DNA of 18,713 bases. It comes from Emmonsiellopsis sp. PD_33 (Eukaryota > Ascomycota > Eurotiomycetes > Onygenales > Ajellomycetaceae). Under the pieces are notes generated by a model. That model worked only from the letters and a program-made list of their open reading frames with translations, ran no database searches and had not been told where the DNA came from. Position numbers and translations under genes: made by a program. How positions within the stretch are numbered: the first letter of the stretch is position 1; every line of letters starts with the position of its first letter. Where the stretch lies: NCBI GenBank assembly GCA_032988165.1, contig JANTQF010000512.1:1-18713 (forward strand), given 5' to 3'. This document shows positions 1-8,023 of this stretch, in pieces.

Positions 1-979
1 ACCTCCCCTCCTCGCGCGGCCGCGCGCCGGCCCCGGCCCGTGGCCCTGGCCGGGCTGGGCGCCGTCCTGGGGGAGGAGGCCGGGGGGGGGGGGGGAGGGC
101 GTGCCGTGGGGCATGTGTGGGGGGGCGGTGTTTTGCTGCGCACGCCATGGGCGGTTGGTATGGGGGGGGGGGAGGCCGGTGGCGGGGTGGCTGTTTGGGT
201 CGGGGGGGAGGGGGGGGAGCGGGCGGGCCGGGAGGATGGGTTTGCGCTGCCATGTTTCCTGGTGTGGGAAGGGGGGGTTAGGGGTGTGGTTTGGGTTTGG
301 GTTTGGATTTGGATTTGGATTTGAGCTTCGGAGGGGGGCAGGCCAGGGGTTGGTATTGTGGTGCTCGTTTCCGATCGCGCTGTGCGGGGCTACTTCGGCC
401 TGCGCAGGCGCATAGACAGGCGGCGACGAGGGCAGGCCGTTCCCCGACGACACCGGGCGGGGGGGGAGGGCGGGGGAGGGGGGTTCGGCTGCGGCGGGGG
501 TTTGTACTTGGATGGAGATGCCGGGGACGGGTTTCCGCTGGACGCGGTTTAGCTGGGCGAGCGGGGAGGAGGAGGAGGAGGAGGAGGAGGAGGAGGAGGG
601 AACCGGGGGCAGGGGACCCTGCTGGCGCTTTTCCTGCTGGATGGATTGCAGGAGGTTCTCGTCGTCGGGGGTCGAGACGTGGATGTAGTAGAGGGCGGCG
701 CTGAGCAGTTCGGGCGAGATGCTGGATTCGGTGGGCGGTTTGAGCGGCGAGAGGAAGACGTCTGGTCTGTGTTAGTATATATTTCACTATAGTAGTTATT
801 GATTTAACAGGATGGATAGCCATACCTCTGCTGCCCGGCACTCGCACGATATACAGCACCACGGGGTCCAGCGGCGCCTTGGACGGGTTCCGCGGGTATT
901 TGGGCGGGTTGGCGGCCAGGTTCATGAGCGGGAGAAGAGACCGGGCCTCGACGATGCGCCGGCCAGCGCGGCTGTCCAT
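1..979 (-). CDS. Conserved fungal protein of unknown function, 3' end beyond the window
   Basis: I do not recognise a function. Two exons are visible: 979-826 and 761 down to the window edge, separated by a 64-nt intron (825-762, donor GTATGG, acceptor CAG). Splicing joins ...VPGSR to DVFLSPLKPP and leaves one frame open to base 1, giving about 305 visible residues. The N-terminal ~100 residues look folded and conserved (motifs SLLPLMNLAANPPKYPRNP and SISPELLSAALYYIHVSTP). After that the protein is low complexity: 11 serines at residues ~107-117, short proline-rich stretches (RKPVPG, ALPPRP), an Asn-Pro repeat at ~199-209, then long proline runs towards the edge. A patch PHQETWQRKPILPARPLPP follows the repeat. 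The start ATG at 979 is the first in frame of the conserved block. The tail consists of homopolymer-rich GC sequence, so an indel could shift the frame there. Confidence 0.72.
82..95. repeat. G14 homopolymer inside coding sequence
   Basis: Fourteen consecutive G on the plus strand (C14 in the mRNA sense of the left-edge gene) encode part of a proline run. A second run of 11 G lies at 162-172. The reading frame of the tail of this gene depends on both lengths being exact. Confidence 0.8.
288..321 (-). repeat. Hexanucleotide tandem repeat encoding Asn-Pro
   Basis: On the plus strand this is a run of GGTTTG then GGATTT hexamers. Read on the minus strand in the frame of the left-edge gene it encodes five to six consecutive Asn-Pro pairs. 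The unit is 6 nt, so gain or loss of units keeps the frame. Confidence 0.85.
565..600 (-). repeat. GGA trinucleotide run encoding polyserine
   Basis: A plus-strand GGA microsatellite of about eleven units. On the minus strand it is TCC repeated, giving 11 consecutive serines in the left-edge gene. It is a pure single-codon run, so length polymorphism by replication slippage is expected. Confidence 0.85.
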
Positions 980-2063
980 GGCTGGTGGTTGGGTTGTGGT
1001 TATTGTTTATGTTGTAGGTGGGAGACGGGATGTTTAGATGGTTCCCGGGAGTATAAAATCCGCCCGCGCTGTTTGGCGAGACGAGAGGATGGTGTCAGCG
1101 GGGTGGCACAGAATAGATAGACATTTAATTATTTTCTTTGGACTTACCGCGTGTTTTATTCTATTCCAACTGCCTGGATAATGAATGGATGAAACAGCAC
1201 TGCAACACTTGGATAAATATTCGAGTAGAGAAAGAATTAAATAAATAAATATCCAAACATCCCAGCCCAATGACGCAGGTTGAGGCTGAAAAGAATCAAA
1301 ATCCAACACCAGAAAATAAATACAAAACAAATTTAAATATCTATCTGTGGAACCCCAGCTGGATATTTATGCGGCTACCTATCTATTTTTACAACAATTC
1401 TCCGCATCTGGTGATCCATCATCTCATCATGATCCAGAGATATTTCATGCATGCAGGATCTAGAAACAACAAACAGCCCTCGATGGAGACGCCACAATTG
1501 TGAACTAAAGGCTAAGCCACACTCCTCCGCTAGCTAATACGGACACGGACACGACAGGAACGAGTGACAAGAGGACGAATGGTGGATAGATGGTGACAGC
1601 CACGGGCCTAGCCTTTGTGTGTGTGGAGGTATGAATGGACGTGTAGATAGATGAATATGTGGCTGGAAGATGGATAATATGGTGCTGAATAGACAGCCAG
1701 ATAACAAAACGGAAAGACAAATAACAAACCGGTAAGGAAACACCGCGGAAGATATGTATGTAGGTATGTAGGTATGTATAGACTGATGTATAGGTATAGG
1801 TATAAGGAAAAAGGAGAAAGCAACATAGGGTCTGCTCGGGAGAGGTATTAATGAATAAAAAAAGAAAAAAGGTGCAAAGATGGATATGAAAATGAAAATA
1901 AAGAAAGAAAAAAAAAACGCCCCGAGCTCCAAGCCTATAGGTATTAATTACAAGTAGTTCCTTTCGCCCAACTCCGCTCCCAAAAGACACACGAAAAAGA
2001 TCCTGAAACAGCGAAGAACCCAGCCTACCCCATGACCCATGACCGTCCATCTCGGGAAGTTCC
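980..2063. other. AT-rich intergenic spacer with simple repeats
   Basis: This 1.1-kb spacer is the 5' region of the left-edge gene and the 3' region of the Bsd2-like gene, both on the minus strand. I see no supported gene. Open frames here translate into compositionally biased sequence rich in Tyr/Thr/His/Phe with no recognisable domain. At about 1754-1805 there is an imperfect GTATGTAG/GTATAG repeat cluster, and at about 1857-1917 an A-rich, purine-biased tract. A TATAAAA at 1054-1060 lies on the plus strand, the wrong orientation for the flanking genes. Confidence 0.7.
1754..1805. repeat. Imperfect GTATGTAG/GTATAG microsatellite
   Basis: Several tandem copies of GTATGTAG drift into GTATAGGTATAGGTATA. 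It lies about 260 bp beyond the stop codon of the Bsd2-like gene, probably in its 3' UTR or just downstream. It explains the long biased minus-strand open frames in this interval. Confidence 0.75.
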
Positions 2064-3303
2064 TTAGACAACCGTCTCAGCCCGCTCGCCTTCCGCGATG
2101 ATAGGCACGTTGAGCCCGCGCTCAGGACTCTGTAGCACCAACTGCTCATGCCGTCTTGCCCGGAGGAAATCGCTGATCGCCCGGATCAGAATGAACCACC
2201 CGACGATCATGAGGACGTACGAAATCCACTCGCTCGTCGTGATGCCTGTGAACACGCCGGAATGCGAGTCGCCGCCTGATTCGTAGCCAGCCGACGCGCC
2301 CATGTTGTTCGGGTCGAAGTCGTGGCTGTTTGGATCTGGCGGGTTCACGTAGCCGCCGTCTGGGTCGGACGGGCGTGTGATATCGCTGCTGCCTTTCATG
2401 TAGAAACCGTATTGGACGAGGGTGAGGCCAAGGCCGGCTCGGCTGCCGTTCTTGGCTGCGTGGGTGGTATGGAGGAGATAGGTGAGGAGGAAACCGACGA
2501 GTTGGAAGGAGGTGGAGATCATGCCGTTCCAGATGAAGGAGAATACGGAACCCACTGCGAGGCCGTCGACATATACTTCATCCGAGGACATGCCAGGAGC
2601 GACGATGGTGGTCTCCCAGTAGGGAGGGGTGGCGTCTGCCGCTGCTTGCTCATATGTCTAGAATATCACTATTAGTAGATAGTTCCCCATACAACAACTG
2701 TTGCACAAGTCCACAAAACCTACCGGTGGCAGATCCTCCGTCTTCTCCCCGCGTTCGGGTTTCGCAGCCAGATTCGCAAACACGCCATCATTCGCCGATC
2801 CCGCACCATGGATCGTTCTGGACGAGACAGACGGCTGCGGCGGAGTGAATGCTGACGCCATATTCCGCGCGCTCGATATATTATGAGAGTGCCCACTTCC
2901 TCCGCTGGCATACGGACTGGAGTCGGACTCGGTTTGAGGCGTGGTATTCCCCCTCATCAGCCGCTGTCTATCATCAGGCTCATCGTCGTCGTCCGAGTTG
3001 GGGTCATCATCGCCAAACGTGTCGGCGAGGGTCTGGTCTGCTTCGGAGTGTAGGGGGTCTTGGGAGAAGACATGGCGCGAGGGGGGGGAGGGCGAGCGGG
3101 AGTGGAAGGACGGCGGAGGAGAGGAGGGCTGGGCGGAATGGTTAGGGTTGGGGCTCAGGGCATCGTTGTCATCGTCTGCATCGTGGGCATCAACCTGTAG
3201 ACACTGGCTGTCAGCACGAAGAGTTCGCAAAGCTGGAAGAGGGATACACGGGATGGGGAGTGAATAGGCATAGACATACCCGCTGATATCGGTGTGAGCT
3301 CAT
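2064..3303 (-). CDS. Bsd2/NDFIP-family membrane adaptor of NEDD4-type ubiquitin ligases
   Basis: Three exons: 3303-3280, 3194-2724 and 2657-2064 (introns of 85 and 66 nt), giving 362 aa. The tiny first exon encodes MSSHRYQR and joins VDAHDADDDND. Residues ~9-160 are disordered, rich in Ser/Pro, with acidic runs (FGDDDPNSDDDDEPDDRQRL). At ~163-167 LPPTY supplies a PPxY-type ligase-binding motif, followed by TPPYWETT. From ~190 the sequence matches the Ndfip/Bsd2 membrane domain, with hydrophobic segments at ~200-227, ~238-254 and ~308-330 (WISYVLMIVGWFILIRAI), then a short basic-acidic tail. Family knowledge: yeast Bsd2 is a Golgi/endosome/ER adaptor that brings Rsp5 to metal transporters such as Smf1 and to misfolded membrane proteins for vacuolar degradation; NDFIP1/2 are the animal counterparts. 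A metal-homeostasis role here is inferred by homology. It is transcribed divergently from the CBP6-like gene. Confidence 0.9.
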
Positions 3304-3490
3304 GACTGAGCCACAGGCGGGGACGGAGAAGCAGTACGCGCAGGGAGGAAAAGAAGCGAAGGACGTAGAATCGGGGTGCACAGCAAACAGCCAGCAGCAG
3401 AGCAGCAGCGTGGAGATCGAGTTGGTCGGCGGTTGATTGTTCTTCGAGATCTCAACTTGACGTCGAAGGGAGAGGAGGCGGCTGAGACGG

Positions 3491-3498
3491 CACGTGAC
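3491..3498 (+). promoter_or_regulatory. CACGTGAC E-box-type site
   Basis: CACGTGAC (reverse complement GTCACGTG) fits the RTCACRTG core known for Cbf1-type bHLH factors in fungi. It sits inside the 12-mer GGCACGTGACTG, which recurs exactly at 14224-14235. Site function is inferred from the motif alone. Confidence 0.4.
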
Positions 3499-3513
3499 TG
3501 GCTGTGGCGGTGC

Positions 3514-3520
3514 TGACTCA
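3514..3520 (+). promoter_or_regulatory. TGACTCA bZIP-type site
   Basis: TGACTCA lies within the near-palindrome TGCTGACTCAGC (3511-3522). It matches the Gcn4/CpcA and AP-1 class consensus. It is 211 bp upstream of the Bsd2-like start and 252 bp upstream of the CBP6-like start, so either gene could use it. Confidence 0.4.
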
Positions 3521-3660
3521 GCCTGGTATCTAAATGTTCGACGAGCTTCATTCAAGCATTAGTATTGACGGAATGTGAATTGGAGAGAATATATCTAGGG
3601 GAATATAAGAGTTGACAAGCAGCGCAATTGATTATACCTCTCCGTCCCTCTACTTCTGCA

Positions 3661-3665
3661 ATTGG
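3661..3665 (-). promoter_or_regulatory. Inverted CCAAT box
   Basis: ATTGG on the plus strand is a CCAAT box on the minus strand, about 107 bp upstream of the CBP6-like ATG. CCAAT-binding HAP-type complexes commonly control respiratory genes in fungi. The pentamer is short, so this is weak evidence. Confidence 0.3.
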
Positions 3666-3771
3666 CTGGCCCCATCGCCCCCAACCCAGCGCCTACTACA
3701 GCCTCCATCCCCCCTCTCTCCGCAGAAGAGTCCCCTACCAACCCTCCTTATAAGATATCCCACAGCCCACC

Positions 3772-4206
3772 ATGGCAAAACAAGTCCGTCCCCTCCCATC
3801 CCATCCCACAACCAAAACTAACACCCCCCAGCTCCCCCCCAAATCCTACACCACCCACCTAACCACCCTCCTAACCCGCTGGCCCGCCGACCCCGTGCGC
3901 CCATCCGCCGTCTCCGTCCAGACATATCTCCAATCCCGCCTACCCAAACCCACCACCAGCCCAAATACCACATCCACACCCTCCCCTTCGAATAATAAAA
4001 CCCTCTCCCCCTCCAGCATCAACGCGCTCTACTCGCTGCTAGAAAACAGATACGCGAAACAGTACCCGCTGCCGGAGCACGTGCGGCACCCGAGGAGTAT
4101 GCCGGATTACTATGAGCGCGTGGAGAGGGAGTTTCGGGAGGCGCCGGGGAGGGGGTGGGTGGGGAGGGTGATGGAGAAGGTGAGGGGGGTGTTGAGGTTT
4201 GAGTAG
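3772..4206 (+). CDS. CBP6/UQCC2-type mitochondrial complex III assembly factor
   Basis: Proposed exons are 3772-3783 (MAKQ) and 3832-4206, giving 128 aa. The 48-nt intron (3784-3831) has donor GTCCGT, a branch-like ACTAAC at 3818-3823 and acceptor CAG. It is divisible by three and contains no in-frame stop, so an unspliced 144-aa form is also open. The protein has the UQCC2/Cbp6 layout: a helix with LLTRWPADPVRP, then VQTYLQSRL, a Ser/Thr/Pro linker, INALYSLLENRY with KQYPLPE, and a basic C-terminal helix. In known members, Cbp6 with Cbp3 binds the mitoribosome exit and newly made cytochrome b, and the animal protein UQCC2 acts in complex III assembly. It should be mitochondrial although no strong presequence is visible. 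The sense strand switches from C-rich (exon start) to G-rich (3' end). An upstream ATG at 3662 is out of frame and was not used. Confidence 0.8.
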   Translation: MAKQVRPLPSHPTTKTNTPQLPPKSYTTHLTTLLTRWPADPVRPSAVSVQTYLQSRLPKPTTSPNTTSTPSPSNNKTLSPSSINALYSLLENRYAKQYPLPEHVRHPRSMPDYYERVEREFREAPGRGWVGRVMEKVRGVLRFE

Positions 4207-4270
4207 GGGAAAAGAAAGGGGGGGGTGGGGGGGTTGTGTATGAGTATAGAGTTGGGGGAGGGGAGGGGGG
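4146..4270 (+). other. G-quadruplex-prone G-tracts across the CBP6-like stop codon
   Basis: Three blocks of closely spaced G-runs lie on the sense strand: 4146-4168 (runs of 4, 5, 3, 4 and 3 G with 1-nt loops), about 4218-4233, and about 4254-4270. The first is inside the coding sequence; the others are just after the TAG at 4204-4206. This satisfies the usual G3+N1-7 quadruplex pattern. Structure formation in vivo is not shown. Confidence 0.6.
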
Positions 4271-4715
4271 AGTAGATGGGATGGGATGGGATTTGTATTT
4301 TTATATTGCACCTTGCATTTGGGATGGATGGATGGGGATATGGGGATATGGGTATTATATGCATGGCTTAATTATTTAATTAGGTACAGATGAGCTGATG
4401 TGCGAATACAGTCTTTCATTCTGTTTGGATAAATGTGGGCAAATTTATGTACATACATACATGGACTCCAAAGGGCCCTCTATATACCAACTAATATTAA
4501 AAAGGGGTTTAACAGATAACAATGCATTAAGCAAACAAACAAAATAGCTACATGTAGCTAATAAAATACCTTTTATAACAAGCTACCTACACCTATTCAA
4601 ACAAAATGAAACAGCACAAAATCAAAGACCCAAACCCCATACATAAGACGTGGTATATCCAACCCCTTTCTTACACCCCCCATCAGCTCCCCCTATCCCC
4701 TATCCCCCCTACACT
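4207..4715. other. Intergenic spacer between convergent genes
   Basis: This 509-bp region holds the 3' flanks of the CBP6-like gene (plus) and the CoA-transferase gene (minus). It begins G-rich with GGGAT/GGAT repeats (4276-4345) and becomes AT-rich. A perfect 16-bp palindrome lies at 4545-4560, followed by AATAAAA. No gene is supported. Confidence 0.7.
4545..4560. repeat. Perfect 16-bp palindrome TAGCTACATGTAGCTA
   Basis: The sequence equals its own reverse complement over 16 bases and lies between two convergent genes, next to AATAAAA on the plus strand. It might contribute to 3'-end formation or be a dyad binding site. Function is unknown. Confidence 0.7.
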
Positions 4716-6390
4716 CTACAGCATCGCCTTCAAATCCTCCGCAACCTTGAATGGCGCCTCCGTCTTCGCGCGCACCTCATCAACCGTAACGCCCTCCGCA
4801 ATCTCCACCAGCGTCAGCCCATGTGTGAAATCAACATCAAACACGCACAGCTCCGTGATGATCCTCGACACGCACGTCCGGCCCGTCAGCGGGAACTCGC
4901 ACTGCTTGAGGATCTTCGGGTTGCCCTTCTTGTCCGTGTGTTCCATCGTGACGACCACCTTGGTGTATGCCGGGTTGGAGACGAGGTCCATGGCCCCGCC
5001 GAAGCCCTTGATTTTACCGGGCAGCATCCCTATATCGCGGGTTAATTAGGTATATAAGGGGGGGTAATAATGAAGAAACATACAGTTCGCCAAATCCCCC
5101 CTGGCGGAAACCTGCATCGCGCCCAAAATCGTCAAATTAATCCTGCCAGACCGGATCATGCCAAACGACTCATCGCTTCCAAAGCACGACGCGCCGGGGA
5201 GCAGAGTCACCGTCTCCTTGCCCGCGTTGATCAGATCGGGATCCTCCTGGCCCTTCTGCGGGTATGGCCCGAGTCCCAAGATGCCATTCTCAGACTGCAG
5301 CTGCACCTCGACCGAGGGGTCGACGAAGTTGGGCGCCAGCATCGGCATCCCAATCCCCAGATTGGCATACATGCCATTCTTAAACTCCTTGGCCGCGCGC
5401 CGCACAATGCGCTCCCGCTTGCTGGCCGTATCCCCCTTGCCCAGCGCCGACATATCCGCGCCCTCGCCCGCCTCCTTGGCGAACGTGTACTTCTCAATCT
5501 TCTTCTCCGTGGTGCTCTGGATAACGCGCTTGACATAGATGCCCGGCAGATGCACAGCAGTAGGCTCGATCTCTCCAACCTCCACAATATTCTCCGCCTC
5601 GACAATAGTCATCTTCGCATTCCGGCCCATGGCCCCATTGAAGTTCTGCGCCGCATAGCGGAACTGGCAGTTCCCCAACTTATCAGCCTTCCAGGCCTTG
5701 ACAAAGGCATAATCACCCTTGATAGACTCCTCCATGACGTAGCTCTTGCCATCGAACACCTTGACGTCGCGCGGCGTGCCGTACGACGCAATGCTGCCGT
5801 CGCTATTATGTCTCAGCGGGAGCTCGCCGGTCTGCACGACGGTCCCGAAGGCGGCCGGGGTGTAGAAGGCCGGGATTCCCGCGCCGCCGGCACGGCATCG
5901 CTCGGCCAGCGTGCCCTGCGGCGTGAGTTCCAGCTCGATCTCCCCGCCCAGATACATGCGTTCAAAGGTCTTGTTCTCGCCGACGTAGCTGGCGATCATC
6001 TTCTTGATCTGGCCGCTGGCGAGGAGGAGGCCGAGGCCGGCGCCGTCGACGCCCGCGTTGTTGCTGACGGCGGTGAGGCCGGTGATGGACTTGTCGGCGT
6101 GCACGGCTTCGATCAGGGTGTCGGGGACGCCGCAGAGGCCGAAGCCACCGGCTAGGACGGTGGAGTTGGATTTCATGTCCTTGAGGGCTTCGGCGGCGGA
6201 GGGGAGGACTTTGTTGATTTCATTGCGGCGGAGGGTGCTGGAGAAGGTGCGGATGAGGAATTGTTGGTGCTGGGCGTGAGAATGTCAGTATGGCTAGAGA
6301 GGGAGAGGGAGCTCTTGGGGAATCGACTGAGGCATAACCTACCTTTGAAGGGTTCGAGAAGCCCCGGGCAACCCGTAGATAGAACGACAT
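4716..6390 (-). CDS. Succinyl-CoA:3-ketoacid CoA transferase (SCOT), mitochondrial
   Basis: Three exons: 6390-6343, 6269-5084 and 5029-4716 (introns of 73 and 54 nt), giving 515 aa, the usual SCOT length. The enzyme transfers CoA from succinyl-CoA to acetoacetate in the mitochondrial matrix (ketone-body use). Residues 1-31 form a basic, hydroxyl-rich, acid-poor presequence (RTFSSTLRR). Residues ~37-290 are the alpha-type CoA-transferase domain with VLAGGFGLCGVPDTLI and the GGEIELELTPQGTLAERCRAG block. A linker (~275-300) leads to the beta-type domain starting near KRERIVRRAAKEF. SENGILGLGPYP contains the expected catalytic glutamate at about position 343, which forms the glutamyl-CoA thioester in this family. 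The last intron splits the Trp codon of DLANWMLPGKIKGFGGAMD, and splicing there restores a strongly conserved stretch. The two domains are fused, as in eukaryotes, unlike the separate subunits of many bacteria. Confidence 0.95.
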
Positions 6391-6494
6391 TGTGACTGAC
6401 ACTCTCTTTCTTTGATATAGATCAATGATCCCTCGCTCCTCCGGCTAACAAGAATCAAGCAAACCAGGTGTATATAGGTATGGACAGTGCAAAC

Positions 6495-6510
6495 AAAACC
6501 GCGGGGTTTT
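6495..6510. promoter_or_regulatory. Inverted repeat AAAACC-GCGG-GGTTTT upstream of SCOT
   Basis: Six-base arms AAAACC and GGTTTT flank GCGG, about 105-120 bp upstream of the SCOT start codon. A CGG inside a dyad is the kind of site Zn2Cys6 regulators use, and the GCGGGG core also fits the CreA-type SYGGRG consensus. No factor can be assigned from sequence alone. Confidence 0.3.
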
Positions 6511-7161
6511 CTCTTTTCTGTTTCCCCAAAACGAAGCTTGCCAGGTCGGCCGGTAAATAACCAGCTAGCCGGCGAATGTTAAAAAGGAAGCGGAAAGCGG
6601 ATCGGACTGCGGTGTGGATACGGGGAGGGGAGGGGGTTCCGGTATATCGAAAACAGTTTACCGCGAGAAAGCTAGTTTTACTATGAGACTCCGACGTAGA
6701 GTCTTGGGAACAGAAGTCATAAATAGAAATAACTATAGGAAGGGGAATCTCGAATACAAGATGCCATTATCATATACCATGTATGTACCTACCACCCATC
6801 GGCCTCCCGTCCTCTCCCCAGTCCCAACTCCGGACTCTGTATGTATTTACTACCGCCGAAAACCGCCCAATATAACTTTTATAACCAACTAGCTAAAGCG
6901 GGGGCGGAATTAGCCATCCATCCAGCCATTAACTAAATAATTCCACGGTAAAGCGCTTAGCCGAAGCTTCCCTCTCCCAACCGCAATTAATAAATTGCTG
7001 CTCAGAGATATTCAACAGACAATAAAGTAAATAAAAAAAAAACAATATATCTCCAGAGGGATATATAACACATAACTACATCTATCCAGTAACTTATCTC
7101 TACGACAGTTCTTTACTCTTACTACTAGTTAATCCCATAACTGTCTGTCTGTCTCGCCGAC

Positions 7162-7254
7162 TCACCTTCCGAACGCCTGCCAAGCTCCAGCCATCCCCGG
7201 CTCCATCAACCCGCTGTCGGTGTCGGATCCGAGCATCGGCTCCGGAATATTCAT
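7162..7254 (-). other. Candidate small ORF or orphan exon (30 aa)
   Basis: In a GC-richer island within AT-rich spacer, the minus strand reads MNIPEPMLGSDTDSGLMEPG followed by a ten-residue tail ending AFGR and TGA. A consensus donor GTGAGT (7165-7160) overlaps the stop, and a plausible acceptor TCTTTAG lies upstream, so this could be an internal exon from about 7307 to 7166. Neighbouring exons could not be found on either side. The composition looks protein-like but I recognise no family. Confidence 0.25.
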
Positions 7255-7818
7255 CCTCACGCTGCTCAATTCCGCGTTTCTCAATTCAAGTTCTAAAGAC
7301 GACGGCGCTGGGCCGCACCATACACATACACAGCGTATATATACAGGCAGACGGCCATTGAAATACCAACTCTCAAATAAATATAAATTATCCATGGTGG
7401 TATTTGATCTAGATATATCCATCCATCCCATCGCATCGCTCAGACGCCTCTAGAACATAACATACAGCGCAGATTCAAGTCGTGTCGCGCAGCAAGGGAA
7501 CAACCCCGAAGAGCTGGAGACCTTGATGCCTACGCCTCTCAAATGAATAAAAAGAACAAAGGCTCATACCAATGCTCGAGGAATACAAAAGCTAACCCTG
7601 CCGTTACTCCGCCCTAACCCCATCCTATTCCCAACCTTCCAACTCGCCGTCTGTTTCGCCGTGCGGATAACGTACACAAAATGTCAATCCCAAAGACACT
7701 ATCTACGGAAAAAATGGCACGCAGCCCTACCATGCAAGACATGGATAACAAAAACCAAAGGGGGCGTTGAAACCGGGTATGTGATGAAATAAAGTTATGA
7801 TCCACTCATGTCGACGAG

Positions 7819-8023
7819 CTATGCTACTGGCGGCTCCGGTGGCTCGACGAGATTCGGGGCCGCATCCGAGCGACTTTCCCCGTGGACCTTCCGCTTCAGA
7901 CGGTTGCGAGGTGGAGAGGGCGAGACTGCTTTCGTCGAGATGACAACCCCTACCACGACACAGACGGAAGGTTAGTTATTTTGTTGTCCCACGCCTTGTT
8001 AGTAGAGGCAGGTGTGTTCTTGC
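7819..8023 (-). other. Possible GC-AG terminal intron (8023-7950) and alternative last exon (7949-7819) of the Ubp2-like gene
   Basis: A GCAAGA donor at 8023-8018, a perfect ATAACTAACC branch region (7978-7969) and acceptor GTAG ending at 7950 define a 74-nt GC-AG intron. Splicing in this phase replaces the last 20 residues with a 39-40-residue tail containing PSPPRNRLKRKVHGESRSD and ending PPEPPVA, with stop TAG at 7821-7819. The TAG stop of the unspliced form is the acceptor itself. No GT donor of the required phase occurs in the preceding ~250 nt. Confidence 0.45.

Larger units (their letters stand above)
3304..3771. promoter_or_regulatory. Divergent promoter region between the Bsd2-like and CBP6-like genes
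   Basis: This 468-bp non-coding stretch separates two divergently transcribed genes and should hold both promoters. Visible motifs are a CACGTGAC E-box-type site (3491-3498), a TGACTCA (3514-3520), and two inverted CCAAT boxes (ATTGG at 3579-3583 and 3661-3665). Overlapping open frames here show no domain or homology that I recognise. Confidence 0.65.
6391..7949. other. Long AT-rich spacer upstream of SCOT and downstream of the Ubp2-like gene
   Basis: About 1.5 kb between two minus-strand genes. The part next to 6390 should hold the SCOT promoter. The part next to 7950 holds the 3' region, or a possible extra exon (7949-7819), of the Ubp2-like gene. It contains an (GTCT) microsatellite at about 7142-7155 and a T-rich/A-rich tract near 7033-7042. 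A GC-richer protein-like island lies near 7162-7307 and is listed separately. No other gene is supported; the 92-codon plus-strand frame at 6614-6892 has no recognisable feature. Confidence 0.6.

Noticed and set aside
288..321. Telomere-like TTTGGG/TTTGGA repeat
   Set aside because: Filamentous ascomycete telomeres are usually TTAGGG. Here the unit is in frame within a coding exon and encodes Asn-Pro, so it is a coding repeat.
1505..2149. Long minus-strand open frames over the spacer downstream of the Bsd2-like gene
   Set aside because: Their translation is dominated by Tyr/Thr/Ile/Phe repeats from GTATG-type microsatellites, with no conserved sequence.
5070..6155. 361-codon open frame on the plus strand opposite the SCOT gene
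   Set aside because: It is an antisense shadow. The minus strand encodes a clear full-length SCOT with the catalytic motif, and the plus-strand translation shows no domain.
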